DNA of 10,313 nucleotides from Pseudomonadota bacterium. GTDB taxonomy: Bacteria; Pseudomonadota; Alphaproteobacteria; Acetobacterales; Acetobacteraceae. Shown piece after piece: positions 1-5,601 of this stretch. The notes below the pieces were generated by a model, which was given only the letters and a program-made list of their open reading frames with translations, was not told the DNA's origin and did not search any database. Made by a program: the position numbers and the translations under genes. The stretch's first letter is position 1, and each line of letters opens with the position of its first letter. Where the stretch lies: assembly GCA_021841985.1 (NCBI GenBank), contig JAKCCP010000117.1, positions 1 to 10,313 of the forward strand, read 5' to 3'.

Positions 1-840
1 AATGCCTTGCAACTCCTGCTCCGCCACGCCGATGACGGCGCCCGCGAGGCGCATGAGGTGGGGAAAAGCGCCGATGTCATCAATCAGGCGATGCAGACGG
101 TGAGCGGCGCGGTCGCGGCGGTGGAGACCAATGCCGGGCGGATCGGCGGCGCGACCCATGAGATCACCGCCCGCTGCGAGCAATTCGCGATCCTGGTCGA
201 GGAGATGCAATCCGGCATCACCCGCTCGGCGGCAACGCTCGCGACGGCCGCCGGCCGCGGCGACAAGCTCCTGGAAGCAAGCGAGCGGATCATGGCCCGC
301 ACCGCGGATTCCGGCTATGAGACGGTGGACAGCAAATTCATCGCCGCCGCGCAAGACACCGCAGCAAGAATCGAGGCGGCTTTCGCCGACGCCTTGAGCG
401 CCGGGGCGATCACCGAGGCCGATCTTTTCGACAAGGATCTCCGCCCCATCCCCGGCACCGATCCGCAGCAATTCATGGCCCGCTACATCGCGTTTCTCGA
501 CCGCGTCTTGCCGCCGATCCATGATCCGGTGCTGGCGCTCGATCCGCGCATCGTCTGGTGCGCCTGCACCGACCATAATCTCTTGATCCCGACCCATAAC
601 CCGCAATATCGCAAGCCGCACGGGGCGGATCCGGTCTGGAACGCCGCCAATGGCCGCAACCGCCGCCGCTATAACGACAAAACAGCGCATGCGGTGACGA
701 CGAACGCGGCCCCGTTTCTGCTGCAGACCTATCGCCGCGACATGGGCGGCGGCAAATTCGCCCTCATGAAAGACGCATCCGCCCCGATCCGGGTGAATGG
801 CCGGATCTGGGGCGGCTTGCGGGTCTGTTACCGGACCTGA
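1..840 (+). CDS. Methyl-accepting chemotaxis protein, C-terminal part (5' end outside window)
   Basis: The frame is open from base 1 to the TGA at 838-840, so this is the last 279 residues of a longer protein. The first ~110 residues are Ala/Glu/Arg-rich heptad-like helix (for example HEVGKSADVINQAMQTV), as in the descending arm of a chemoreceptor signalling coiled coil. The conserved hairpin tip is not visible and presumably lies upstream. After the helix comes a globular domain of ~160 residues with the motifs TDHNLLIPTHN, DPVWNAANGRNRRRYND, LLQTYRRDMGGGKFALMKD and SAPIRVNGRIWGGLRVCYR. From memory, this C-terminal module is typical of a class of alphaproteobacterial MCPs that carry a sensory-like domain after the signalling region. 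Its role would be to pass a stimulus to CheA/CheW, with the ligand unknown. A GGTCTG/CGGACC hairpin (822-837) overlaps the stop but has no T tract. Family assignment is good; membrane topology and sensor input cannot be judged from this fragment. Confidence 0.8.
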   Translation, partial: NALQLLLRHADDGAREAHEVGKSADVINQAMQTVSGAVAAVETNAGRIGGATHEITARCEQFAILVEEMQSGITRSAATLATAAGRGDKLLEASERIMARTADSGYETVDSKFIAAAQDTAARIEAAFADALSAGAITEADLFDKDLRPIPGTDPQQFMARYIAFLDRVLPPIHDPVLALDPRIVWCACTDHNLLIPTHNPQYRKPHGADPVWNAANGRNRRRYNDKTAHAVTTNAAPFLLQTYRRDMGGGKFALMKDASAPIRVNGRIWGGLRVCYRT

Positions 841-843
841 GGG

Positions 844-1341
844 TTATTGCATCGGCCCCGGCGGCGACCACTGGAAGGTTTTGCGGTGGCAGGGATAGGT
901 GTTGATGAAATAGCGCAAAACCCCGCTCGCCGCCGGCTCGTCGAGATATTGCGGATTGCTCTGCACCCAGGACACCAGCCCGGCGACGGATTGGCGCCGC
1001 GTCGGCGCCGGATTGGGCAGGCAGACTTTGCGCTTGTTGTGGCGCGACCCCATCGTATCGAGGAGATGGAAATCGAGCACCGCCGCCTCATAGCCGGCGC
1101 AGAGGCTGGTCCCGGCGACGTAATAGGGATTGTCGTTACGGAGCGTGCAAGCGAGCGCGAGGTCGCGGAGATTGTGGATATCGAGTGGGCTCGCGGTCGG
1201 CATCGGCTGGGCGGCGACCGGCATGACGGTGTTGGCGGTCATGGCCTGTCCGGATGGCGCCGTGGCCCCGTTGGCCGACGATTGCGCCAAGGCCGGAGTG
1301 GCGGCCAGCAGGCCAAGGCAGCCGAGAACAGCGAGACGCAT
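844..1341 (-). CDS. Secreted Rap1a/Tai-family protein
   Basis: This 165-residue protein starts at the ATG complementary to 1339-1341, chosen because GGAGAAG sits 5 bases upstream and the N-terminus is a clean signal peptide (MRLAVLGCLGLLAATPALA, then QSS). The reading frame extends upstream to 1566, but that stretch reads as low-complexity shadow sequence. A Thr/Ala/Pro-rich linker (~20-50) precedes a compact domain with four cysteines (65, 81, 107, 151). The spacing CAGYEAAVLD, KVCLPNPAPTRRQ, GLVSWVQSNP, NTYPC matches the Rap1a/Tai family. Founding members are periplasmic immunity proteins against type VI amidase effectors; many homologues are orphans of unknown role. No amidase effector or T6SS gene is in view, so immunity is only a possibility. 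It converges on the chemoreceptor with a 3-base gap. Periplasmic location and a disulfide-stabilised fold are inferred. Confidence 0.75.
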   Translation of the reverse strand: MRLAVLGCLGLLAATPALAQSSANGATAPSGQAMTANTVMPVAAQPMPTASPLDIHNLRDLALACTLRNDNPYYVAGTSLCAGYEAAVLDFHLLDTMGSRHNKRKVCLPNPAPTRRQSVAGLVSWVQSNPQYLDEPAASGVLRYFINTYPCHRKTFQWSPPGPMQ

Positions 1342-1582
1342 CGAAACTTCTCCGTAACGCACAGGAAAGTGAAAACAAGGGTCTGGATTTTTCCGACCGC
1401 GGCGACCCATTCTCTCCGCCGGCGGACCAAACCCGCTTCCCTGGCGTTTGTAGCGCGGGCTGGCGGGTGCGGCCGTGCATGGTTTCGTGTCGTTTTCATG
1501 ACCGTTTTGTTGCGGCATGGCGCCTTGCCGGTCCGCTTTCCATGCCCTTGCCAAATCTTCCGGCACGGTGAAACCTTCACCT

Positions 1583-2728
1583 ATGGACGAGCATCACGTC
1601 GATATCCTGGTCATCGGCGCCGGCATGGCCGGCGCCAGCGCCGCCGCCGCGCTGGCGCAAGCGGAAAGCGGGCGCAGGATCGCCCTCATCGAGGCCGAGG
1701 ACACGCCCGGCTATCACAGCACCGGACGCTCGGCGGCGATCTGGATCCTCAATTACGGTCCCCCCGATGTCCGCGTCCTGACCCGGCTTTCCCGCGGTTT
1801 TTTCGACACGCCGCCGCCCGGCTTCGCCGATCACCCGCTGACCCATCGCCGTGGCGTGCTGTTTCTCGCCCCGCCCGAACAGGCGCAGGCGCTCGCGACC
1901 TTGCTTTTCGCGGGGGACGCGGTGCGCGAGATCGCGCTCGCCGAGGTCGCGCGCCTTGTGCCGGCGCTGCGCCCGGGCCATGCCATCGGCGCGGCGATCG
2001 AGGATGACGCCTTCGATATCGACGTCGCCGCCTTGCATCAGGGATTCTTGCGCGCCTTCCGCCGCGCCGGCGGCCAACTCGCGCTCCATGCCCGTGCCGG
2101 GGCGATGGAACGCAGCCAGGGGCTGTGGCGGGTCGCGACCGAAGGCGGCGAGCGGTTCCTCGCCCCGATCGTCGTCAACGCCGCCGGCGCCTGGGGCGAT
2201 GAGGTCGCGCGCGCCGCCGGCGTCGCCCCGCTCGGCCTGGTGCCCAAGCGCCGCACCGGCGCGATCATCGACCCCGCCCCCTTCGCGGTCGCCGACTGGC
2301 CGTTGGTGCAGGACGTGGTGCAGAGCTGGTACGTGCGTCCGGAAGCACGCACCCGGCTCATGGTGACGCCGGCGGACGCGACCCCGACCCACCCGCATGA
2401 CGTGCAGCCGGACGAGATCGATATCGCGATCGGGATCGACCGCATGCAGCAGGCGCTGGCGATCGAGGTGCGGCGCATCGAGCGGAGCTGGGCGGGTTTG
2501 CGCAGCTTCACCCGAGATGGCAGCCTCGCCTTCGGCTGGGACCGCGACGCGGAGGGGTTTTTCTGGTGCATCGGCCAGGGCGGCTACGGCATCCAGACCG
2601 CGCCGGCGGCCGGCGCGCTGGTCGCGGCGATGGTCCTCGGGCGCGATGCCGGCGACGCCGGAGAGATCATCGCCGGCATCGACCCCGGCCGCTTCGCCCC
2701 GCCAGGGTCAGCGCCCCGCGAGGTATAA
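1583..2728 (+). CDS. FAD-dependent D-amino acid/amine dehydrogenase, DauA-like
   Basis: This 381-residue flavoprotein of the DAO family has its FAD-binding dinucleotide motif at residues 12-17 (GAGMAG), the acidic end of the second strand at E38, and the flavin segment GYHSTGRSAA at 44-53. Later blocks are VVNAAGAWGDEVARAAGV, GLVPKRRTGAI, TPADATPTHPHDVQPDEID, SWAGLRSF and EGFFWCIGQGGYGIQT. Order and spacing resemble Pseudomonas aeruginosa D-arginine dehydrogenase (DauA, about 375 residues), which oxidises D-amino acids to imino acids. Compared with my memory of DauA, active-site His48 is Ile54 here and the arginine-binding Glu87 aligns with Val93, while Tyr53 is kept as Tyr59. D-arginine is therefore unlikely to be the substrate. 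The start is the ATG at 1583; an in-frame GTG at 1568 would add five residues and cannot be excluded. No strong ribosome-binding site is seen. The gene stands alone, and the partner electron acceptor is unknown. Confidence 0.85.
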   Translation: MDEHHVDILVIGAGMAGASAAAALAQAESGRRIALIEAEDTPGYHSTGRSAAIWILNYGPPDVRVLTRLSRGFFDTPPPGFADHPLTHRRGVLFLAPPEQAQALATLLFAGDAVREIALAEVARLVPALRPGHAIGAAIEDDAFDIDVAALHQGFLRAFRRAGGQLALHARAGAMERSQGLWRVATEGGERFLAPIVVNAAGAWGDEVARAAGVAPLGLVPKRRTGAIIDPAPFAVADWPLVQDVVQSWYVRPEARTRLMVTPADATPTHPHDVQPDEIDIAIGIDRMQQALAIEVRRIERSWAGLRSFTRDGSLAFGWDRDAEGFFWCIGQGGYGIQTAPAAGALVAAMVLGRDAGDAGEIIAGIDPGRFAPPGSAPREV

Positions 2729-2956
2729 GGCGCTAAGGGCTTGTGGAGAATTTATCGCATCAAGCCAACGCCAGGGCGCTGCCCTGGACAAGCTGGGGCC
2801 AGCGGCCCCAGACCCGCATCCCGGAAAGGAGTGCAAAGGCTCCGCCTTTGCTCGGGTCCAGGGGTGAAACCCCTGGCCTAAAGGATGACTCTGCCCCGCG
2901 CCTTCCGGAGACTGTGAAAATGACGCATTTATTTCTCAACAAGCGCTAAAAGCCTT
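2727..2956. repeat. MITE-like/REP-like palindromic element in a convergent intergenic gap
   Basis: The gap between the two convergent oxidoreductase genes is bounded by imperfect inverted repeats. The left arm 2727-2762 and the reverse complement of 2921-2956 agree at 26 of 36 positions by my count. The core arms are GCTTGTGGAGAA (2739-2750) and TTCTCAACAAGC (2933-2944), with one mismatch. A 7-bp direct repeat GCGCTAA occurs at 2730-2736 and 2943-2949, close to both ends, which could be a target duplication, although it is not flush with the left core arm. Inside are four perfect short hairpins (2771-2876) and an outer stem CCGGAAAGG (2821-2829) with CCTTCCGG (2901-2908). There is no coding capacity, so if mobile it is non-autonomous. 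The right edge covers the last codon and stop of the MDR gene. The sequence style reminds me of dispersed intergenic repeats in Acetobacteraceae, but I cannot verify copy number here. Confidence 0.6.
2771..2876. repeat. Four perfect hairpins with three-base loops
   Basis: Four exact inverted repeats follow one another. The first is CCAGGGC-GCT-GCCCTGG (2771-2787), the second CTGGGGCC-AGC-GGCCCCAG (2793-2811), the third GCAAAGGC-TCC-GCCTTTGC (2833-2851), and the fourth CCAGGGGT-GAA-ACCCCTGG (2858-2876). All have stems of 7 or 8 bp and loops of exactly 3 bases. None is followed by a T tract on either strand, so they are not canonical intrinsic terminators. Because they sit between convergent genes, they could still block read-through or protect 3' ends of both transcripts, as REP sequences do elsewhere. 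Confidence 0.85.
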
Positions 2957-3947
2957 CCAGCACGATTTTGCCGCGCATCTTGCCGCTTTCGATGAGGCGA
3001 TGGGCGAGGGTCAGATTGACGGCGTTGATGCGGCCGAGATGCTCGGCGAAAATCGTGTCCACGACCCTCTCATCGACGAGGGCCGCCACTTGTTCCAGAA
3101 TATGCTGCTGCTCGGCCATGTCCGGGGTCTCGAACAGGCCGCGGGTGAACATCGCCTCCCAGTGCAGCGACACCGATTTCTGCTTGAGGTCGCGGACATC
3201 GATCGGCGCCGGATCGTCGATCAGGCCGATCCGCCCCTGTGGGCGGATGGCGCGGACCATCGCCGGCCAGTGCTGGTCGGAGGCGTTGGTCGCGAAGATG
3301 AAATCGACGGCGCGAAAACCGAGATCGCCGAGCTGGGCCGGGATGTCGCCCTGATAGTCGATGACGTGATGGGCGCCGAGACGATGGCACCAAGCGACGC
3401 TTTCCGGACGGCTCGCGGTCGCGATGACGGTGAGAGCGGTGAGACGGCAGGCAAGCTGGATCGCCATCGAGCCGACCCCGCCGGCGCCGCCGATGATCAA
3501 AAGGCTTCCCGCCGCCGTGCGCGGCACCTGGAGACGGTCGAACAGCATCTCCCAGGCGGTGATCGTCGCCAGCGGCATGGAAGCCGCCTCGGCGGGACTG
3601 AGCCGGCGCGGCCGGCGCCCGACCAGGCGCTCATCGACGAGCTGGTATTCGGCATTGGCGCCGGCGCGGTTGATGGCGCCGGCGTACCAGACCTCGTCGC
3701 CGACGCCGAAATGCGTCACCCCGGCGCCGAGCGCGCGCACCACCCCGGCGGCGTCGAAGCCGAGCACCCGGGGCTCGCCGACCGGGTCGGCATGGCGGCG
3801 AAGCTTGGTATCGACCGGATTGACCGCGACCGCCTTGACCTCGATCAACAGATCGCGCTTGCGCGGCGCGGGATCGGGAAGGGTGGTGTCGAGCAGGGCG
3901 TCTTCGGCGTCGATCGGGCGGCAATGGGTATAGACGACGGCCTTCAT
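2946..3947 (-). CDS. Zinc-less MDR oxidoreductase, NADPH:quinone reductase / zinc-type ADH-like
   Basis: This 333-residue protein of the medium-chain dehydrogenase/reductase superfamily starts at MKAVVYTHCRPI; the start is supported by GGGGGAG 8 bases upstream on the minus strand. The N-terminal GroES-like part contains EVKAVAVNPVDTKLR (37-51), VLGFDAAGVV (61-70) and GVGDEVWYAG (81-90). The nucleotide-binding domain carries IIGGAGGVGSMAIQLA at 151-166. The catalytic and structural zinc cysteine clusters of classical alcohol dehydrogenases are absent. Length and motifs fit the subfamily often annotated as zinc-binding alcohol dehydrogenase family protein, whose members reduce quinones or activated double bonds with NADPH; the substrate here cannot be named. 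The gene appears to be transcribed alone. An 11-bp dyad GCTTG-G-CAAGC (3998-4008), about 50 bases before the start, is a possible operator. Its 3' end overlaps the palindromic repeat element. Confidence 0.9.
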   Translation of the reverse strand: MKAVVYTHCRPIDAEDALLDTTLPDPAPRKRDLLIEVKAVAVNPVDTKLRRHADPVGEPRVLGFDAAGVVRALGAGVTHFGVGDEVWYAGAINRAGANAEYQLVDERLVGRRPRRLSPAEAASMPLATITAWEMLFDRLQVPRTAAGSLLIIGGAGGVGSMAIQLACRLTALTVIATASRPESVAWCHRLGAHHVIDYQGDIPAQLGDLGFRAVDFIFATNASDQHWPAMVRAIRPQGRIGLIDDPAPIDVRDLKQKSVSLHWEAMFTRGLFETPDMAEQQHILEQVAALVDERVVDTIFAEHLGRINAVNLTLAHRLIESGKMRGKIVLEGF

Positions 3948-4047
3948 GGCGTTCGCTCCCCCGGAGTTTGTGGCGCCTATCAGAGCACAGGCCGGCCGCT
4001 TGGCAAGCCACAATGCCGCGCGTCGGGCGGATTTTCCGGCGCGCCGA

Positions 4048-4776
4048 TCAGCCGATCCTGAGCAGGCGCGCGCCCTCGCCGGTGAGCCAGCGCATGCCCT
4101 CCGCCCGCCACGGCGTCAATGTCTCGACCAGCGCCCAGAAACGCGGTCCGTGATCCATGTGGCGAAGATGGGCGACCTCATGGGCGGCGACATAATCCTG
4201 CACGAAGGGGGGCGCCATGACCAGGCGCCAACTGAAACTCAACCCCCCGTCGCGGGCACAGCTTCCCCAGCGCGTTCTGGTGTCCTTGACGGCGATGCGC
4301 GCCGGACGCCGCTCGATCATCGCCGCCTTGGCCACCGCCAGCGCGGTCAGGCGCCGGCCCGCCTCGGCGCGCAGGAAATCGCCGACCCGCCGGGTCAGGA
4401 ACTCCGTCCCGCCGGTGACGTAAAGCGTCCCCGCCGCCACCCAGGCGCTGCCCCGCGCGCCACTGGGGTTATCACCGTTGGGGTCGCCCTTCGGCAAATG
4501 GCGGATGCGATGGGCGACGCCGTCGATCGGGATCTCGGCGCCATCGGCGAAGGCGACGGCGCGGGGCAGGGCGGCGATGCGCTCGGCGACCCAATCGGCA
4601 TGGGTCATGAGGAGGGCCATGCCCGCCCGTCGCCCGGCCCGCGCCGGCAGCGTCACCACGACACCGCCGCCGCGCGGATCGATGCGCAGGCTGACCCGCC
4701 GCGCCTGGGCGTGCCGGCGCCAGCGCACCATGGTCGGCCCGCCGGGCAGGGCGAGAATCTCCTCCATCGCGTCCAT
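4048..4776 (-). CDS. YgjP-like (DUF45, M48-type) zinc metallopeptidase
   Basis: This 242-residue protein carries the zinc-peptidase signature HEVAH at residues 199-203, a third likely ligand His209 in HMDHG, and the family block TRTRWGSCARDGGLSFSWRL (167-186) followed by LVMAPP. These are the hallmarks of the YgjP-like/WLM family, soluble gluzincins of uncertain substrate that are usually annotated as M48 family metallopeptidase or SprT-like. No membrane segment or signal peptide is seen, so it is probably cytoplasmic. The chosen start is the ATG at 4776. An ATG three codons later (4767) and a TTG at 4812 are also in frame, and none has a convincing ribosome-binding site. A CCGGCA/TGCCGG inverted repeat (4778-4793) lies immediately upstream of the chosen ATG. 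The gene follows gapR on the same strand after 48 bases and is probably its cotranscript. Confidence 0.85.
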   Translation of the reverse strand: MDAMEEILALPGGPTMVRWRRHAQARRVSLRIDPRGGGVVVTLPARAGRRAGMALLMTHADWVAERIAALPRAVAFADGAEIPIDGVAHRIRHLPKGDPNGDNPSGARGSAWVAAGTLYVTGGTEFLTRRVGDFLRAEAGRRLTALAVAKAAMIERRPARIAVKDTRTRWGSCARDGGLSFSWRLVMAPPFVQDYVAAHEVAHLRHMDHGPRFWALVETLTPWRAEGMRWLTGEGARLLRIG

Positions 4777-4824
4777 GCCGGCAAATCTGCCGGGTTTCCG
4801 AGCCTCCCGCAACCGCGACGTCCG

Positions 4825-5103
4825 CTACATCCCGAGCGCGCGGCGATAGAGATCGAGCAGGGTCTCCTGTTCCTCGATCTCGGCCGGCTGCTGGCGGCGG
4901 AGGCGGATCAACTGGCGCAGCACCTTGACGTCGAACCCGGCCGATTTGGCTTCGGCGAACACGTCCTTGATGTCGTCGGCGAGGGCCTTCTTCTCCTCCT
5001 CCAGCCGCTCGATCCGCTCGACGAGGCTGCGCAACCGCTCGCCGGCGATGCCGCCGGTAGTGGTGTCCGCCGGGGTCTCCTTGGTCACATCCCTGAGAGC
5101 CAT
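4825..5103 (-). CDS. gapR: GapR nucleoid-associated protein (DUF2312)
   Basis: This 92-residue acidic/basic helical protein contains the diagnostic DUF2312 sequence: RLRSLVERIERLEEEKKALA (24-43), DDIKDVFAEAKSAGFDVKVL (44-63) and RQLIRLRRQ. In Caulobacter, GapR is an essential or near-essential DNA-binding protein that prefers AT-rich overtwisted DNA ahead of replication forks and RNA polymerase, where it stimulates gyrase and topoisomerase IV. The first half is a coiled coil for oligomerisation, and basic residues line the DNA-clamping helices. The start is well supported by GGAGG four bases before the ATG. The gene lies 94 bases downstream of the DUF1244 gene on the same strand, with an 11-bp tandem repeat between them, and 48 bases before the peptidase gene. 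The family is essentially alphaproteobacterial, which supports the taxonomic assignment. Confidence 0.93.
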   Translation of the reverse strand: MALRDVTKETPADTTTGGIAGERLRSLVERIERLEEEKKALADDIKDVFAEAKSAGFDVKVLRQLIRLRRQQPAEIEEQETLLDLYRRALGM

Positions 5104-5161
5104 GCCGCCTCCGCCATGCCGCGTATTTGATCGGGGGCCGGGGTAGCTTGCCGGCGCCCCA

Positions 5162-5203
5162 GGGTCAATGACGGGTCAATGACGGGTCAATGACGGGTCA
5201 ATG
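5162..5203. repeat. 11-bp tandem repeat, nearly four copies
   Basis: GGGTCAATGAC is repeated exactly at 5162-5172, 5173-5183 and 5184-5194, with a partial fourth copy at 5195-5203. The array overlaps the last codon and stop of the DUF1244 gene (stop complementary to 5198-5200) and lies 59 bases upstream of gapR. Because the period is 11, TGA stops fall in all three minus-strand frames. On the gapR sense strand each unit contains TTGACC, similar to a -35 hexamer. The junctions form TGAC-GG-GTCA dyads at 5169, 5180 and 5191. Confidence 0.95.
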
Positions 5204-5509
5204 GCCGGGATGCGATTTGGCCAGCGCCGCCCGCTGCGCCTCGCTCGCCGGGGTCTGATGTTTCGCCTGCCAGTCCTTGTAGGGCATGCCGTAGATGATC
5301 TCCCGCGCCGCGGGGTCGGTGAGCGCGAGGCCGGCTTCCTCGGCCGCCTCGCGATACCAGCGCGAGAGGCAGTTGCGGCAGAATCCGGCGAGGGTCATGA
5401 GATCGATGTTCTGGACATCGCTGCGCTCGCGGAGATGGGCGACGAGACGGCGGAAGGCGGCGGCCTCGAGCGCTATGCGCGTCGCGTCATCGGCGATCGG
5501 CTGGGTCAT
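5198..5509 (-). CDS. DUF1244 family protein
   Basis: This 103-residue soluble protein contains the highly conserved DUF1244 core: IDLMTLAGFCRNCLSRWYRE (35-54), then AREIIYGMPYKDWQAKHQTP (68-87). Cys44 and Cys47 in FCRNC are characteristic of the family, and the C-terminus is rich in Ala, Lys and His (KSHPGH). The biochemical role of the family is not known to me; it is small, conserved in Proteobacteria and likely cytoplasmic. AGGAG eight bases before the ATG supports the start. The stop codon lies inside the 11-bp tandem repeat, so unit gain or loss would not change the encoded protein much. It is the first gene of a probable minus-strand unit with gapR and the peptidase, divergent from the glycerate kinase gene with a 92-base shared upstream region. 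Confidence 0.9.
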   Translation of the reverse strand: MTQPIADDATRIALEAAAFRRLVAHLRERSDVQNIDLMTLAGFCRNCLSRWYREAAEEAGLALTDPAAREIIYGMPYKDWQAKHQTPASEAQRAALAKSHPGH

Positions 5510-5601
5510 GGCGGGTCTCCTGAGACGAAAGATTGCTCTCCAACATGGCGCGGCGCGCGCGGTTTCGCCATAGTGGCGGCGGATCAGGAGGCAGGAACGG
5601 C

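Noticed and set aside
1342..1566. Upstream extension of the Rap1a/Tai-type gene
   Set aside because: The internal ATG has a good ribosome-binding site and starts a textbook signal peptide, whereas the extension is Arg/Pro-rich and would bury the signal sequence.
1342..1582. Promoters in the divergent gap between the Rap1a-like and DauA-like genes
   Set aside because: Promoters must be here or nearby, but I could not identify convincing -35/-10 pairs or operators by eye.
2771..2876. Hairpins as intrinsic terminators for the convergent genes
   Set aside because: None is followed by a T tract on either strand, so they cannot be called canonical terminators, although they may still limit read-through.
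2743..2949. Short frames across the hairpin element
   Set aside because: They run through repeated palindromes, resemble no protein family, and have no ribosome-binding site context worth reporting.
3948..4047. TTGCCA-type -35 or sigma-54 promoter before the MDR gene
   Set aside because: The matching -10 is poor and the GG/GC spacing is wrong for sigma-54.
3000..4061. 353-codon plus-strand frame opposite the MDR gene
   Set aside because: The minus strand encodes a complete, motif-bearing MDR enzyme with a ribosome-binding site. The plus frame has no family features.
3946..5130. 394-codon plus-strand frame opposite the peptidase and gapR genes
   Set aside because: It covers two recognised minus-strand genes and the gap between them, and its composition is shadow-like.
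5162..5203. Possible CRISPR array
   Set aside because: The 11-bp units are directly adjacent with no spacers, so this is a simple tandem repeat.
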